Origin: Atriophallophorus winterbourni
Taxonomy: Eukaryota > Platyhelminthes > Trematoda > Plagiorchiida > Microphallidae
Assembly (NCBI GenBank): GCA_013407085.1
Contig: JACCGJ010001929.1
Span: 62,001-126,000 of the forward strand
Direction: 5' to 3'
DNA length: 64,000 nt
A program made the translations under genes and the position numbers. The notes beneath the pieces were generated by a model that was given only the letters and a program-made list of their open reading frames with translations, searched no databases and was not told where the DNA came from. Shown one piece after another: positions 26,290-38,600 of the stretch (positions are counted from its first letter, which is position 1; the number at the start of each line of letters is the position of its first letter).

Positions 26290-27700
26290 TAACTTTATTA
26301 TGGTAGATATTTCTTACCTGCAAAACATATTCTTGACAAATCTACTAAACTTTGCAACTAGAGTCGAGGCTCAACTAGACTACTTCTTCGTGACAAATAC
26401 AACACTTTTTTCGACGATCGCACGTGCACATATCGCTGACACTGATCACTGTGTAATCAAACTGATGCCAAAAACCAATGGAAAAGTTATGCTCCAGACA
26501 ATTTGTCGTTCTAGAGAAAGTAGATTACAGGAGGACAGGATGCGATGCGATGCAATCACAGTATATTTAAATTTCTGTTACGCCATTGCTGCCCAGTTAA
26601 GACTATATGTATAAGACCAGAGAACTTTTCGTCAACTACATTAAAACATTGCGCAGGAAAAAACGAGAGATCATACAGCAGCGGTTACAGGGTACTGACC
26701 AAAGAACTGACTAAGGCTATAAAATCTGAAATTTAAAAACGTCTTAATTAGCAGTAAGTAAATTCGCTGCTAGGTGAAAAACAGACTAGGCAATTATGGA
26801 AGGCTTTAAGAAAACTTTGCGGCCAGGACATTGTGCATAGGTAGCCAAGTAGCTCGCTAGATCAACTCAATCTAGATTTTGGTAATGAAACACATGCGGA
26901 TAATAATCAGTTAACTTTCACGTATTCAAAATTAGATGACGCAGATTTCAGTATATCTGAAAATGATTTTCTCAAAAGGCTCTGTAAGCTAACAGTGAAA
27001 AACGCCCTTAGTCCAGACAGGGTAACTTCAATGGTACTTAAGTCATGTGCTAAACCGATAGCCTCCATCCTCAATCGTTTCCATTCGACTGGTACAATTG
27101 CAAATTGTTGAAAAACTGCTAGGATTATACCGGTTCCCAAGAAAACAGCAGGAAAGTATCTCCCAATTGCATGCACTTTGAAAGTTTTAGGAATCGCGAA
27201 AAGCCTTGTTCTTGATCACCTGCAGAAGGTACCATCCTTGGAAGAGGATAATCAATTTGCTCACCGGAAGCAACGCTCTACATTTGATGTCTAACTCACA
27301 GAATTTTGAAAGAACTTGACATCAAATCATTAGCCGTTACAGTATGTTTTCTTGATTACATGAAGGCGTTCGGCTCTGCCGATCGTGTCCAACTGAAAAC
27401 ACGAGTCACACCAAGCAAAATACTAAAATGGATATGCTTATACTCTCCTGATAGATCTCAATTCTTTATAATCAACAGGCTACGCTCAAATGTGCTCCCA
27501 AATGAGAAAGGGATTCTTCAAGGGGCGATTTTATCTCCCTTCTTATTTCCAGCAAACCAAGCTGCGCCTCGACAGCCGCCATTAACTTTTACTTTGAAAT
27601 ACACAGATGATGTAGTCCTTGAATGCGTAGTACCCAAAAACGACTCTTGAAATCCGTTGCTTTAGATGAAATTACTACATGGTCAGAAGAGAGGTGCCTA
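26290..27700 (+). mobile_element. Decayed LINE (endonuclease end plus reverse transcriptase)
   Basis: Near 26360-26470 the frame reads LDYFFVTNTTLF and ADTDHCVIKLMPK, the end of a LINE endonuclease (SDH-type motif). From 26900 come KNALSPDRVTSMVLKSCAKP, TARIIPVPKKTAGKYLPIAC, CFLDYMKAFGSADR, KGILQGAILSPFLF and KYTDDVVLECV, the successive RT blocks with YTDD in place of YADD. Several stops break the frame, so it is inactive. The clade cannot be fixed by eye. Confidence 0.85.
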
Positions 27701-27772
27701 TATTTAAATCCCGAAAAATATACTGAACTAGTTCAGCAATAGAGGAAAATATTCGTAGCTCAGGATGTGGAT

Positions 27773-27957
27773 GGTGTTCAACTTGTGTTCGCCGAGCTTG
27801 CGTAGTTGTTCTTGGACGTTTCGTCATCAGGCTAGTATAATAACCAAAGAATTCCAACTACAAGACGCTTCGAAAGTTTTGCTGATGATGTCATCTAGCC
27901 TGATGACGAAACGTCCAAGAACAACTGCGCAAGCTCGGCGAACACAAGTTGAACACC
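27773..27957. repeat. Long hairpin with 63-nt arms
   Basis: Arms 27773-27835 and 27895-27957 are inverted copies with one mismatch visible, spaced by 59 nt. Each arm holds CTGATGACGAAACGTCC, which places the two hammerhead core strands back to back with stem II missing. Open frames running through it are artefacts of the repeat. Confidence 0.85.
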
Positions 27958-27959
27958 GT

Positions 27960-28655
27960 ACTAAACTAGTGCTCACTAATCTGCTTGGCGAACGTCACGA
28001 GGCCACTCGCACTAATCTTTCTTTATCTAGAATTAAGTTCACAGACCTGACTAGAGGGAATAACGTCATGTATCTAGAGGCGTCACCTTATCCGGCGACC
28101 TTACTAGGACCCATCATCTAAATACTCTACTTACTAAAGTTCTTAAGCTTTATTTTTATGCGTTTCCTCTTCGTTCTCTCGCCATTTAGTCTAAGCTAAT
28201 TTCTCACTTCATATTCTCTGGTACAATACCTCATATTCTGTACTGCTCAGCTGCTATTTTCCCCGCACTTCTTTCAACAGACTTTGTGCTGCTCAAACGC
28301 TGCACCAAGATCATATCGCGCGCAAGCTCTATTCCTTATAAGGATATTTTTGAAAACATTCTGCTTGCAATGGGCTTATAAATACTATCCTCAATGTTAT
28401 CTCCCATCCGCTGCATGAGGATCTCCTTAAAAGTCAATCTTCTTCAAAGACTCGATCAAAACACATTATACTGCTTTCTAGTACGTCTTCGAATCGGAGA
28501 TCATTTATCCCATTTCCTTCACGACAGCTTTGTTACAAGGAATTGCTTATTGAACAATTACAGTCGAATTTATCTCGCTAATATCATGGGTATATTTTTT
28601 GTGAATATTTTTGTTTTTTATGTGTAATTCCTATAGAATTTGTATTTGTGTTGTT
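27960..28655. other. LINE-flanking sequence, no gene recognised
   Basis: An open frame continues to 28121 and another lies at 28394-28627 (+); neither shows motifs. The latter may be further decayed LINE sequence. Confidence 0.35.
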
Positions 28656-28656
28656 G

Positions 28657-28926
28657 TTAACACTGCCCTAAAGCTGAAATTTCAAAAATTGTACGTTCAC
28701 TGGTGCCCCGCATTACGAGTCTAACGCGGACATGCAATCTGTTGACATTTGTGTTTGTGCGTTCATTTTCATTGTCCTCCGAACCACTGCTAGGTAAAAC
28801 TATTAGATTGGCTGCAAAATGATTGAGTGAGAGTTTGTTACCACAATTCCCCCGACATTCGTAAGAGTGGCTACTTTCTTTACAGCCTATAAATCTTGCT
28901 TGAAACTGCCAACCTCGATCAATCAA
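28657..28926 (-). CDS. Unrecognised cysteine-containing ORF or exon
   Basis: The frame is open for 89 codons. After a possible acceptor (ggttggcag, 28913-28905) it reads FQARFIGCKESSHSYECRGN, then RVRLVMRGTSERTIFEISAL and ends GQC-stop. The GC...CRGNC spacing and the terminal Cys recall C-terminal cystine-knot domains, but the middle cysteine pair of that fold is absent. It could be the last exon of an unseen minus-strand gene, a decayed pseudogene or chance. No partner exon was found upstream. Confidence 0.25.
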   Translation of the reverse strand: MIDRGWQFQARFIGCKESSHSYECRGNCGNKLSLNHFAANLIVLPSSGSEDNENERTNTNVNRLHVRVRLVMRGTSERTIFEISALGQC

Positions 28927-28929
28927 AGA

Positions 28930-29750
28930 ATCACTTAATAGAATATATGCGATGGAAATTTATCGTCAGAACACCGTAATCCTAACAGCTACACACCACG
29001 AGTTGCAGTTTCATTCCTCAAGTATTCGTAGCATTCCTGACTTACAGAGCCAGTTTGTAAAAAGCGCTAAGCAGTTCGTAGCATCTAAGAAGTATGCAAG
29101 TACAGCCATTTTGCTCGAATCATGTAGTTCTCCACACGTGTGTTGCTTGATAACATGATTACATGAAGGTAGCCTTATAGAGCATTCAAAGTTCAAATTT
29201 TTCAGATTTTGCTATTAGCAAAATCGATCGTTTAACGATACTGATTTTCTAGTGCTTCACCGTGATTGGATAAATATTTCTCGCAATACTAGTTAAAACC
29301 GCTTTAGCACAGCATCAAGCATTTATATCACAACTTAAACAAATAAAACGAAGCTCAACGACTCAGAAAGCTTGGGCTCCTTGTGAATATCAGTTGCGAA
29401 GGGTAGAGTTGACATTTACAATTATCAATGGCTATCACAAGAACTGAAATATCAACACACAGTCTCACAAGCAGCATGGAATAATCAATGTATCATATCC
29501 ATACATACAAAATATTAAGCGAAGTATTAATGGGAGCTAGTTAGCTAGATATTAAGCCAAGCTTTCGGTTTAATATGGAAAGCAAACCACCAATCCATTT
29601 GAATACACAGGGTACATTTTAACGGCGATGGACGGATTTGGTTGAACACTAATACGAGGCATTCGATGTTTATGATGTACATTGCACAGAAGCATCACGG
29701 GCAAACACGCGGATAAAAATACCGGAATTTCTAACGGACCAATGTTTCAA
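28930..29750. other. Spacer with no recognised feature
   Basis: Short overlapping open frames (28952-29158 +, 29011-29196 -) without motifs. Confidence 0.4.
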
Positions 29751-29754
29751 GGCA

Positions 29755-29830
29755 AGCTGATTTTGATTTTAGTGTCCCTACCTGATGAGTACAAACAGCA
29801 CAAACGCGGGAAATTGATACAAATATTGAT
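29755..29830 (+). repeat. Decayed hammerhead-type repeat fragment
   Basis: At 29782-29808 the plus strand reads CTGATGAGT, an ACAAACA loop, GCAC, then AAACG. The first core strand is intact, but the G of GAAAC is lost, so it should be inactive. Confidence 0.5.
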
Positions 29831-30640
29831 ATTTTGTTCAAATTCATGATGAAATCTATCAATTTAAACAACTACGCGCTCGACTCCAGGTAGAGTTCAC
29901 TTAGTAGGTAAGCGAACTCGAGAACATGCGATAAAGATTTATAATTAGAGCAATTCGAAAAAAACGTAAACAGAAACTCGGACAAAAGAGCTTTCCAAAG
30001 CAAAACAATAGCGATCTATCAATGAGACGAAAATGATGCTAATACATCACAAGTTGAGAGTGATTGTTTGCAAGTTACGGAATAAAAATAAAGAATAAAT
30101 AAAGTGAGTGATGGTTGGAACGATACAATTCCATTTGAAGGGAATGACTTTTTCTGGAAAGAAATATTAAGCTTCGATTAGGGTATGACGAAAAATATTC
30201 AACAAATTTAAGCTTTATGCAATTTGCACCAAAGTATCAGTTATGAACATGGATTGGCTAAGCGGATTAAATAATATCCGCCAGCAAATTCCCAAACAGG
30301 CACCGACCTAATACGTAATTGGCAGATAGATGCTAAACTTTTTAAGTTTGCCAGCGTAGTGTAAAACATAGGCACCGTGGATTGCCTCGAAAAACAGCGC
30401 ACAGGCACACAAGCAATGTGTATGAGAGGCGGTTGTGTTTACGAAGGAAATAAATAGATATGGCGCCTGGGGTCGCTGTGAGTTTTATTACCACGAAAGG
30501 CTATGTAGGGCACAGTATCACCCAATTATCATGGTGTTGGAAGAGAAGGTAAAACACCCTGAGATTATTACTCAAAGCAGAATCGTATGAGCAAGCCAAA
30601 CACAGAAGGACAAATGTATCTTTCAAAGAATGCAAACACA
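29831..30640. other. Spacer with no recognised feature
   Basis: AT-rich, no open frame above 60 codons. Confidence 0.4.
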
Positions 30641-30647
30641 AAAAGAA

Positions 30648-30905
30648 CTAATGAATATTTGCGCTTGTATGACACCGCTGGATAGGGTTGGCACGACCAG
30701 CCTGTTCAATCACTTGCCAAACACCTGTAGATGGGGTTAAACCTAAAGTCATAAATAAAGATTCGCGTTTGCATGCATTTCCATTCGTTACCGGTTTCGT
30801 GTTGATTGCACTCATCAGGTAAGGATCCACTACCTTGAAACAGTGGGGGAATGGTAAACAATAACTGCGATTGTATGCCACTGTTGGGTAAGGTTGGTAC
30901 GGCAA
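30648..30905 (-). repeat. SM-alpha-like hammerhead repeat unit, intact core
   Basis: On the minus strand the unit contains CTGATGAG (30818-30811), stem II GTG/CAC around a CAATCAA loop, and CGAAAC (30799-30794): all conserved core bases are present. Upstream, AAGG and CCTT (about 30830-30822) can form stem I. The cleavage triplet would be GTT and stem III is weaker than in the copy at 25994. Layout resembles the SM-alpha ribozyme SINEs of schistosomes. A 3' part runs to about 30655. Confidence 0.7.
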
Positions 30906-31020
30906 ATATATTCAGTCAAAAGAAATAACTTGTTAAATTAGCTTGAACCCGATTATTACTCTGCTGTCATAAAGACATTATAATGAGTAAACCAAAGGTG
31001 TGCTTCAAAGATGTGTGAGT

Positions 31021-31285
31021 GATGGAAATGCATGCAAATGAAGACCTTTGATCAAGACCATGGGTTTAACCCAATTTATACGTGTATGGGCACATGTGAT
31101 TGAACATATTGGTCGTGTGAACCATATCCAAAGTGGTTTACAGATTCATAACATGTTTACCATGTCTCCATTGTTTCACGGCAGTGGATCCGGATCTTAC
31201 GGTTCTTGCCTGATGGGTGCAAACAGTACGAAACCGATCGTGGCGTGTGTGTATGATGGAACGCATGCAATTGAGGATCTTTAAG
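31021..31285 (+). repeat. Second hammerhead repeat unit, inverted to the first and decayed
   Basis: Shares the blocks ggaaatgcatgcaaa, gtttaaccc, gattgaaca, ggtcgtg and cagtggatcc with the unit at 30648-30905 on the other strand. The order is circularly permuted: the ribozyme (CTGATGG at 31210-31216, GAAAC at 31230-31234) comes at the 3' end here. CTGATGG loses the conserved final A. Permuted order suggests both derive from tandem or circular units. Confidence 0.65.
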
Positions 31286-31800
31286 CTACAGGTAATTGGT
31301 GTAATACAGAAAACAATCACAATAGAAATAACCTATGAGCGAGGAATCGTTCGGGAACAAGCGTTACTCGAGGTACGTACAGATTTCACTGATATAAAAT
31401 AGTGGATCTTCAAGTTTCTATATTAGATAAAATATGATTTATGGTTGTTATGGGCCTCGTTCCTTCTTTTCTACCATGGATTTAGATGTTAAGCGTATGA
31501 TGATGACAAGCACGATTACCTTTCACGCGACTAAACAGTCTGCTTAGGGAGGAACCATATCTCTCACAGCGTTCACAGCAATAAACAGTACTTGGTCGAC
31601 CGGCGACAGTGCTCGTTTAATATACATTCAGCAGCCGAAAGAGAAGTGTGGTCTTCCCCAGATTGAACATGATATGTCACATAGGGATAAAAAAGCAGGC
31701 AAGTTATTCCCAACGTGAAAGGTCCATGTCAAGAGCTTTGATATCTCTTATGCACACGTCTTTGTAGGGCAAGTTCAACATGCCCAACGCGCGACTTATC
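31286..31800. other. Spacer, possibly decayed LINE sequence
   Basis: No intact motif; the RTE tail that follows may begin in this stretch. Confidence 0.35.
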
Positions 31801-31809
31801 ATTTAATTC

Positions 31810-32073
31810 TCTGTAGTCAAAAGACGACGGTGGAGATGGTTCGGTCATGTCTGCAGGATGGATCCCATTTGGCATACGAAGGTAGCCATTCACCGGCGTC
31901 CGAAAGGTAAACGAAAAAGGGGACGGCCCAAGGAAACTTGGCACAGAACGTTGGAACGCGAACTACATGCACAAGGATTCGCGGTGCAGACGGCAACGGA
32001 AGCAGCGGCAGACCGGAACCACTGGCGTGAAGTTGTCTTCGCCTCATGTGCCTCCCGGCACGGACAGGACTGA
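31810..32073 (+). mobile_element. RTE-type LINE C-terminal fragment
   Basis: Reads RRRWRWFGHVCRMD, then KGKRKRGRPKETWHRTLERE, AADRNHWREVVFASCASRHG and a TGA at 32071-32073. This is the conserved tail of RTE-clade LINE proteins (GHVxRM, RGRPKxTW, W-x-x-L/V-x-x-A-L/C). No RT is seen upstream, so it is a 5'-truncated copy, the usual product of target-primed reverse transcription. Confidence 0.88.
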
Positions 32074-32485
32074 GTGAGATTATATCTTGTTGGATATGCC
32101 GGATTCCCATCCTATGTACATAGCCCAGCTAGTTTAGTCGGCGCAATTGTGGTAGTAACAGAGTAAACATGCACTGAAAACCAGCTTTAGAAAGCTGTTC
32201 ATACACCATATATTCAAGATGCGACGGAAACTCCCTAAATGAAGTAAATTCAGCTTCAATTCACATTCTACATGGATGGTTGACCGTCGATTACTCTGTG
32301 ATACGCTTTTGATAACCATGCCTCATTGTACGAAGCTTGTAGATCAAGGGCTTACAATCATATCTAAAATATAAGGACTGTCCATTTTTGTACTTATAAT
32401 GAAGTGTTAATATAAAAAGTTCTTGAAATAAAGCATTCCCGAGTTTCTCCCATTACATTCCCATCAAAACATTGACTTACACGAT
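32074..32485. other. 3' flank of the SLC1 gene
   Basis: Presumed 3' UTR on the minus strand, running into the RTE fragment. No clear poly(A) signal identified. Confidence 0.4.
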
Positions 32486-32681
32486 TCAAATAAACGAGTT
32501 CTCTACGTGATTTTCCAGCTTATCTGCAGCGTCAGATGCAGCATCGTTTCCACTAGCGTCTCCAGATATCGGAAATACTTCTTCGGTCGATTCCTCATCT
32601 AACTGGTACCCAACTTTCAGACCCACCAACACGATACACGTGCCGTGACTCAGGACGTTTAACACGGTGCGCAGGCGATCA
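32486..32681 (-). CDS. SLC1 gene terminal exon: end of TM8 and C-terminal tail
   Basis: Starts after ttcctttag and in phase continues EFIV with DRLRTVLNVLSHGTC. The Asp and Arg of DRLR, which bind the substrate amino and side-chain groups in studied EAATs, are kept. The Asp of NVLGD, a sodium ligand, is His. An acidic cytoplasmic tail (QLDEESTEEVFPISGD) ends at TGA 32488-32486. Confidence 0.93.
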
Positions 32682-35600
32682 CTAAAGGAAGAACGTGCGA
32701 AAACTGTAAATGACATAGTAAATATAAGTAGTATCGGATAGACGTAATAATCGAATTAGAAGTTCTTCATTTCTTGCATAAATCATCTTAAAAATACAAC
32801 AATATAACGCGAAATTATTCAACACTGTTACCCTGAGAGGATATATTTTATCTAAACGATATATACCGCAACGAAGGTTAAATAAAGTCACGTATTTAAT
32901 TACAAATCCGTCGTGCGTAGCAGTTTTGGGAAAATGTGAAAAGTTGCAGAAAGATAGCCAGAGCTGCGTTTGAATACGCTAAGATCAATCACAAGTTATC
33001 GACAAGTTGTAAACTGAGAAATAATAAGGAATGTATTGCAGTGAAAAGAAATCGATTCCATACATGCCAAGCTATGAGTGACTTGCGTAATTCTTTTTTC
33101 CGCCTAGTAAACTGTGATGCCAAAAACTGGCCCAAGTAAATCGTGGTCAGATCTTGGAACGAGAACAGACAAAGGCTATCTCAGACGAGCACTTCGCTCA
33201 GCGAACTAGACCGTTCTGAGTAGATTTTATCATATGATTAAATGAGCGCTCGCCTATTGTGCCGAAAGTGTGCCAAATTGTTAACATCTATAACATTTAA
33301 CTGGTGGTGTGTGTGGTCTGGATTGCTGGGTGATATACACAAGTTCGACTGGAAAAATCAGACGGAATGCGTTGAGCTTAGGCACTACCTAAATGTTTAA
33401 TTTCGAGCGCACAACTGAGAAATATACAGAATCAGGATGCCGAACATTTCATCGAATATTAAACTTAGTACAAGTTTTAAAGGGCATTATTAACGATACG
33501 CTTAACCACGATGATTAAAAGTATCGACCGAGTGTATCATAGTCCACGTGCAACCTATGCGACATTTTTTGATTATAGGTTAGTAACTTTATAATGTACA
33601 TCTCCTTGTTGTTGAGCGTTTGGTAAGACATAGCTAAACCCAAATTCCTACCACAAATACGTGCACATGGGTAATGAGGATAGTCAGAAATGTAAATGTG
33701 ACAACTAAGCATTTCATGGTTGCTTCGTGAGAATGAAATCGGAAATAAGCCCCTGGCCTCAGGCGGTCCCGTTAAAATGGGAGAATAATTGAAAAAAGGG
33801 CGAGATTTCACCTGCAAGCAAATTCTGATTGAAACTCACACGATGAACTCAACAACGAAGAGCAGTGAGACGGCTGTTTCAGGAATACCAAAAACCCGAA
33901 TAATAAGGAATACCGTGATTAGACTGGCGCTAGGCACTGCCGGAAGAGCCATCACATTCAATCCGGACAAAAGGCTGAAATGGGAATTCAGATTGATGAT
34001 CAAAATGTCGACACAAATGATAGATTGGCGGTTACATATAATAACATTGATATAGCATTGCAAGTTGAATTGTTGAAGATAATTTAATAGGGGCGATGTG
34101 TGCTTGAATAGTTGAGAATTAGGTGACTGCGAATTTGCTTACGCAAGATGAGGATAAGACAAAGCAAAAAATAATGGATCCTGCCAGCGAAGGTAACAAA
34201 GTCCCATCGATATTTCTTAGCCATGATGCTTAACTTGTGTTATATTGCACAAGATCAAGAAAACGACTGCGCTTAATATCAGGATCAATTATGTGGTTTG
34301 AAGTGCAATAAAATGGGTTAAAGCTTCGATGCACAACAAGGAATTGCATCACGCCACTAGGTTGAAAGTACTCGTGCTATTCATTGCTAATTATAATAAT
34401 ATTCATTGAAACAATGACTGTTGTAAACGTGAAAAAATCGCATTTTAATACATTGCCGTGTACACACCAAATTACCGAATTCGAAACTTCCGGACCAGAA
34501 AGAGATAATTGAGGACAAATATGGAACGAAACGAACCAGTCGGATGTCTAGATATAAAGCTCTTAGGATGAAGCTCTTCACAAAACGATGTGGCAAAATG
34601 TCCAAAAACATATTTAACTTAAAGAAGAAAACAGCCGTCGCTGATTGATAACGAAATAGCTGATGGTCCAACCGTTATTGATCAGCTGGTTGCTACAATA
34701 GTGATGGTTCATCAAGAGCTAACACGAGGACATAAAGCAAAACAGCATGTTGTTGGTGCCACTACTGCACAATCGGTTTCGCATAGTTTGAGCACATTAT
34801 AGGATGAGGTTTCAGGAGACTAGAAAACAGAGTTGGTACAGCCTATTGTGGTATTCGAACGAATCAATACTGTACAATTGAGTTAATGATTAATGGTTAG
34901 TTTGTGTGTGTTCATTTTGCAGGGCAATTATACTACTCAATACCGATTGGATGTGAAAGGCAGAAAAATGAGTCATCTAAGTAAAGGGAGTAGGCGAATG
35001 CATACAGGGAATTTAACTTCATAGATGAAACACATCGAATAAAATTTATTTTTCGTTCTCAATATAAATTTAAGCATACAGTTCATAGCGTTAAAAGAGA
35101 CTGAATAACAGAAATAAGGAACTCGGTTTACCGTTAAAAGGAAGAAAATGATGGCGCTTAATTCACATCCAGCTTCCCAACCAAACCGTTAGTTAACAAC
35201 AAATGAGTAATATTGTAGTTGGTAACGGCGCAAGTACTCACACGATGGCGATCATTTGGCCCACATTAAGAGGGTAGCCGACAACTTGAGCGGTGAAGCA
35301 CACCGCGGAAGTGATAAACGCGGCAGACCCGTTGGCATTGAAACTCGTCAAAAAGGGTGCGATGGTTCGGACCAGCTGAGGTTTCACGCCAAGACGCTCA
35401 CACGAGTTGAACAAATCAGGTAACGCGATCAAACTGAATGGGAAAGCAATGGTGGCAATGTTTTAGCTCATTGCAAAGAATATTTTAATTGAGACAAGCT
35501 GGTCTGGTGAACGCCATATGGCAGATTGCTGGGTTTTATTACCTATTCGCTTCATATACCCAGTTTCCGTTTTAGGGAGATGAAATATATGACGTTACTC

Positions 35601-38600
35601 ACTAGATAGAGGTGATAATTACTCACAGTTGTCACATCAGCTAACTTCGGGTCATGTCAGGTGTACATGTTCGTGCTAATGAGACCGGAGATAAGCACTT
35701 GAAAAGTGCCGATTCAGGATAACAGTGAGTCAAATACCGCAGATTAACTTCTAGACAACCTACTTTGAAAAGGTGATTAATATTCTGCTTATTTGGCGTT
35801 CAAGACAGACAATCTGCGACGAGATATTATCGGAAGTAAAATATTGCTCTGTTCACAACAGATCAAAGCCATTTATGGGCGAATTATAAACATGATTAGA
35901 CTCTGCTCCGATAACACGAGGAAATAAGTTCGTTCCGTGCACAGGATAACGCCAAAATGAAAATTGAAGGATCAACAAGTTTTTAATCGATTGGAACAAT
36001 GTAAACGATGATCCATCTACGGCAAGATGTACTACGCCAGATGGGAAAATGGCTAGGAGCTATTTAAAGCATCTCAGAATTCGTCCAAATCCCACAACGC
36101 AGTAAAACGCTATGTATACATGGAAACCATCCTTTAGCTGCTAGAGACCTATCACAGCTGGCAGTGTAGCACTAGGGGATAATTACGTCAAACAAATCTG
36201 CTAGGTTGATTACACAGTCTTCGATGACACTCGATTCAACGTTAATCACGTCACACCCCCAAGGTTTTTCTCCGCTTCTCCATTGCGTTCTTATACGCCT
36301 CTTCAAGGTTAATTACGCTTACCCACGAAACCACAACACAAGATAACTCACATGACCTACAAAAGAAAACCGGTCTATGTTTTATGGGTAAATTACGTTA
36401 TCACGAAAGTATACCCAACCCGTATGTGCAGCATGTCACGTTGTCAGTCGATTCACTTCAAGCCCTCAAAACATTAGGCTCGACTGACCTTGACAAATTG
36501 CATATCGTTCAATAGCGACCGATGGTGTCCGGTCACTTAATCGTAGGACAATTAATCGTCACACTCTTAATCGCCAACACTTAATCACCAGACATTTGAT
36601 CCCCAAGTCACTTCATCCCCAATCACTTAATCCCAAGTTTGATAACTTCTGAAGAATGCAGAATACGCTTAAATGAATTTATTTAGCAGGAGTGTTATGC
36701 AATGGATTTTAAGAACGTTAATCTTGGAGGTTAGACGTCTGAGGATTAAATGTCGAGGGATTAATTGCCTGATCATTAAGTGTCAGTAAACCGCGGCCAA
36801 TATTATCCCTCTATTCCGTTTCCGATTATGTTATCACTCGACCAGTTCTCATGCCATTTCTCTGAAATCAGAATTCTTATGCGATTGTTGTCATCTATCT
36901 TCTCTGTATTCTCATCTCTGTTAGAAGTTCAATAGCATTTTAGTCCAACCCTTCCCCATATCTTTTAGAATCTTTTTCACTATCATGGTTGTATGGCAGT
37001 TAAGCACTTGTTACTTGTTACTGCTATGTAGTGGGTTCGAGAGACAGTTGTGCCAGGTGATCAACTAGATGATATGAGAGACCAAGCCCACCGAGGCAGA
37101 GAACAGAACAACACAGGATGATTATGAAATGACCAGGCCGAGACTCATGACACAGGTCGTAGAGCTGGACAGGGCCAGTTCTTATATGCAGAACACAGAG
37201 GGGTGTACGAAGTAAGCGGTAAGAACATTGAAGCGTAAGGTTAGCACGTGTCACAGCATGCATCCGCAATGTTCGGATAAGGACATTACCAAGGTCGCAC
37301 GTGTCATGGGTGAGGAGGCCTCACCCAACAGTTACCGGTGAAATGCTGTCTATGATGATGTTTTCGTTTTATGCCAGGGGAGGTTCTGTCTCTCGCCCGA
37401 AAACTCAAGATTTGTACTCTTCGGGAATGCACTTTACGCCTCTACATCAGGACAGGCTCACATCCTTCCCCGTTACGCTACGTTGCTTCACAAAAAATAT
37501 TCCAATTGAAATAAAAACGAAGGCGGTAATGATTTTTAAAATTAAGATAATTACCCGGATTAAGATAATTACCGGATGTTTTATAACAAGCATTCGGATT
37601 TCATCGAACCCATGGTCGAAATCAGAGAGTTCAAATTGTCAGGGTTACGTCGAAGGAGTTTTAATATCAATGGCGGTAAGGTTACGCTGGAGGCAGTGGA
37701 CAATGTTGAATCAAGTTGATGGTACCCCACGAATATGCGAATGAGTAACGAATCAACTTACGAGCTGGCCAAACTGAATGCTGTGAGTAGCGGGGTTTTC
37801 ATGGCTGCGTAGACGGAGAAAAGATTGCGGCGAGTAACTAGCAAGAAGAAGAGTGGTAGGAGGATTAATGCGATGAAACTGAGATAGCACACCGCCGATG
37901 CGATGAATAGAGCCAACGCGAGGAGACCTTGCTGAACGCTGTCTAGACGCGCGACCGACGACGCAATCAAACTGATCATTGCAATTGGAAGCAAGCTTGA
38001 CGAAAGTGACGAAAACAATGGGGAAAAATCAATCGTACTCCGAAACCAGGTAAGATCAGATTTTTTAGAAAGACGTCATAAGAACGGTAAGTCGAGAATA
38101 CAGTAAATAGGTAGTGATTAGCAACGTTAAAACGAAACAGAAAGTTTCACCGAAAGGAGTCATCGGTAAGACCACGGTCTGGCTTATTTTACGAACAGGC
38201 CAATGGCCTTCTTTTAAAATTTTAAAGACACATTTAAGTTGGTAAGGACAGATAAAATAGCAGGGAATAGCAGGAGTACTAATAGTAATTAATCTCCCTG
38301 GCGTTCTAAAACGATTCAGGTTTATATTTAAGAAGCATTCTAGCTGCTAACAAACTCTAATCTGGATGAGTTGGGACTCCAGACGACAAATGTTTCTTAA
38401 AGCAAATATGGTTTTTGCACACACCCAACCACTGTTTTCAGCAGGCATAGACAATCTGAACAGTTTCTACATGAATTAGAGGAATGCAGTTAAACATATG
38501 CAGCCGCATTTGCATAATCTTCTTGCATGCACTCAAATTATAACCGTTTTGGCGTCGTTCTTAAAAGCTGGATAGGAAAAGTTTGATTCTAAACAATAAA

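Larger units (their letters stand above)
35434..37761 (-). other. SLC1 gene intron
   Basis: Contains the inverted GATTAA-type array at 36530-36785 and a 17-bp tandem pair at 37543-37576. Open frames at 37024-37269 (-) and 37301-37744 (+) have no motif. Confidence 0.75.

Noticed and set aside
27675..28121. Two proteins sharing SLMTKRPRTT on opposite strands
   Set aside because: The similarity comes from the inverted repeat 27773-27835 / 27895-27957, not from paired genes.
36530..36785. CRISPR-like array
   Set aside because: Units are too short and degenerate, there are no regular spacers, and the DNA is eukaryotic.
37301..37744. 147-codon plus-strand ORF as a gene
   Set aside because: It has no motif and low-complexity Lys/Ile runs, lies in a transporter intron on the other strand, and crosses a tandem repeat.
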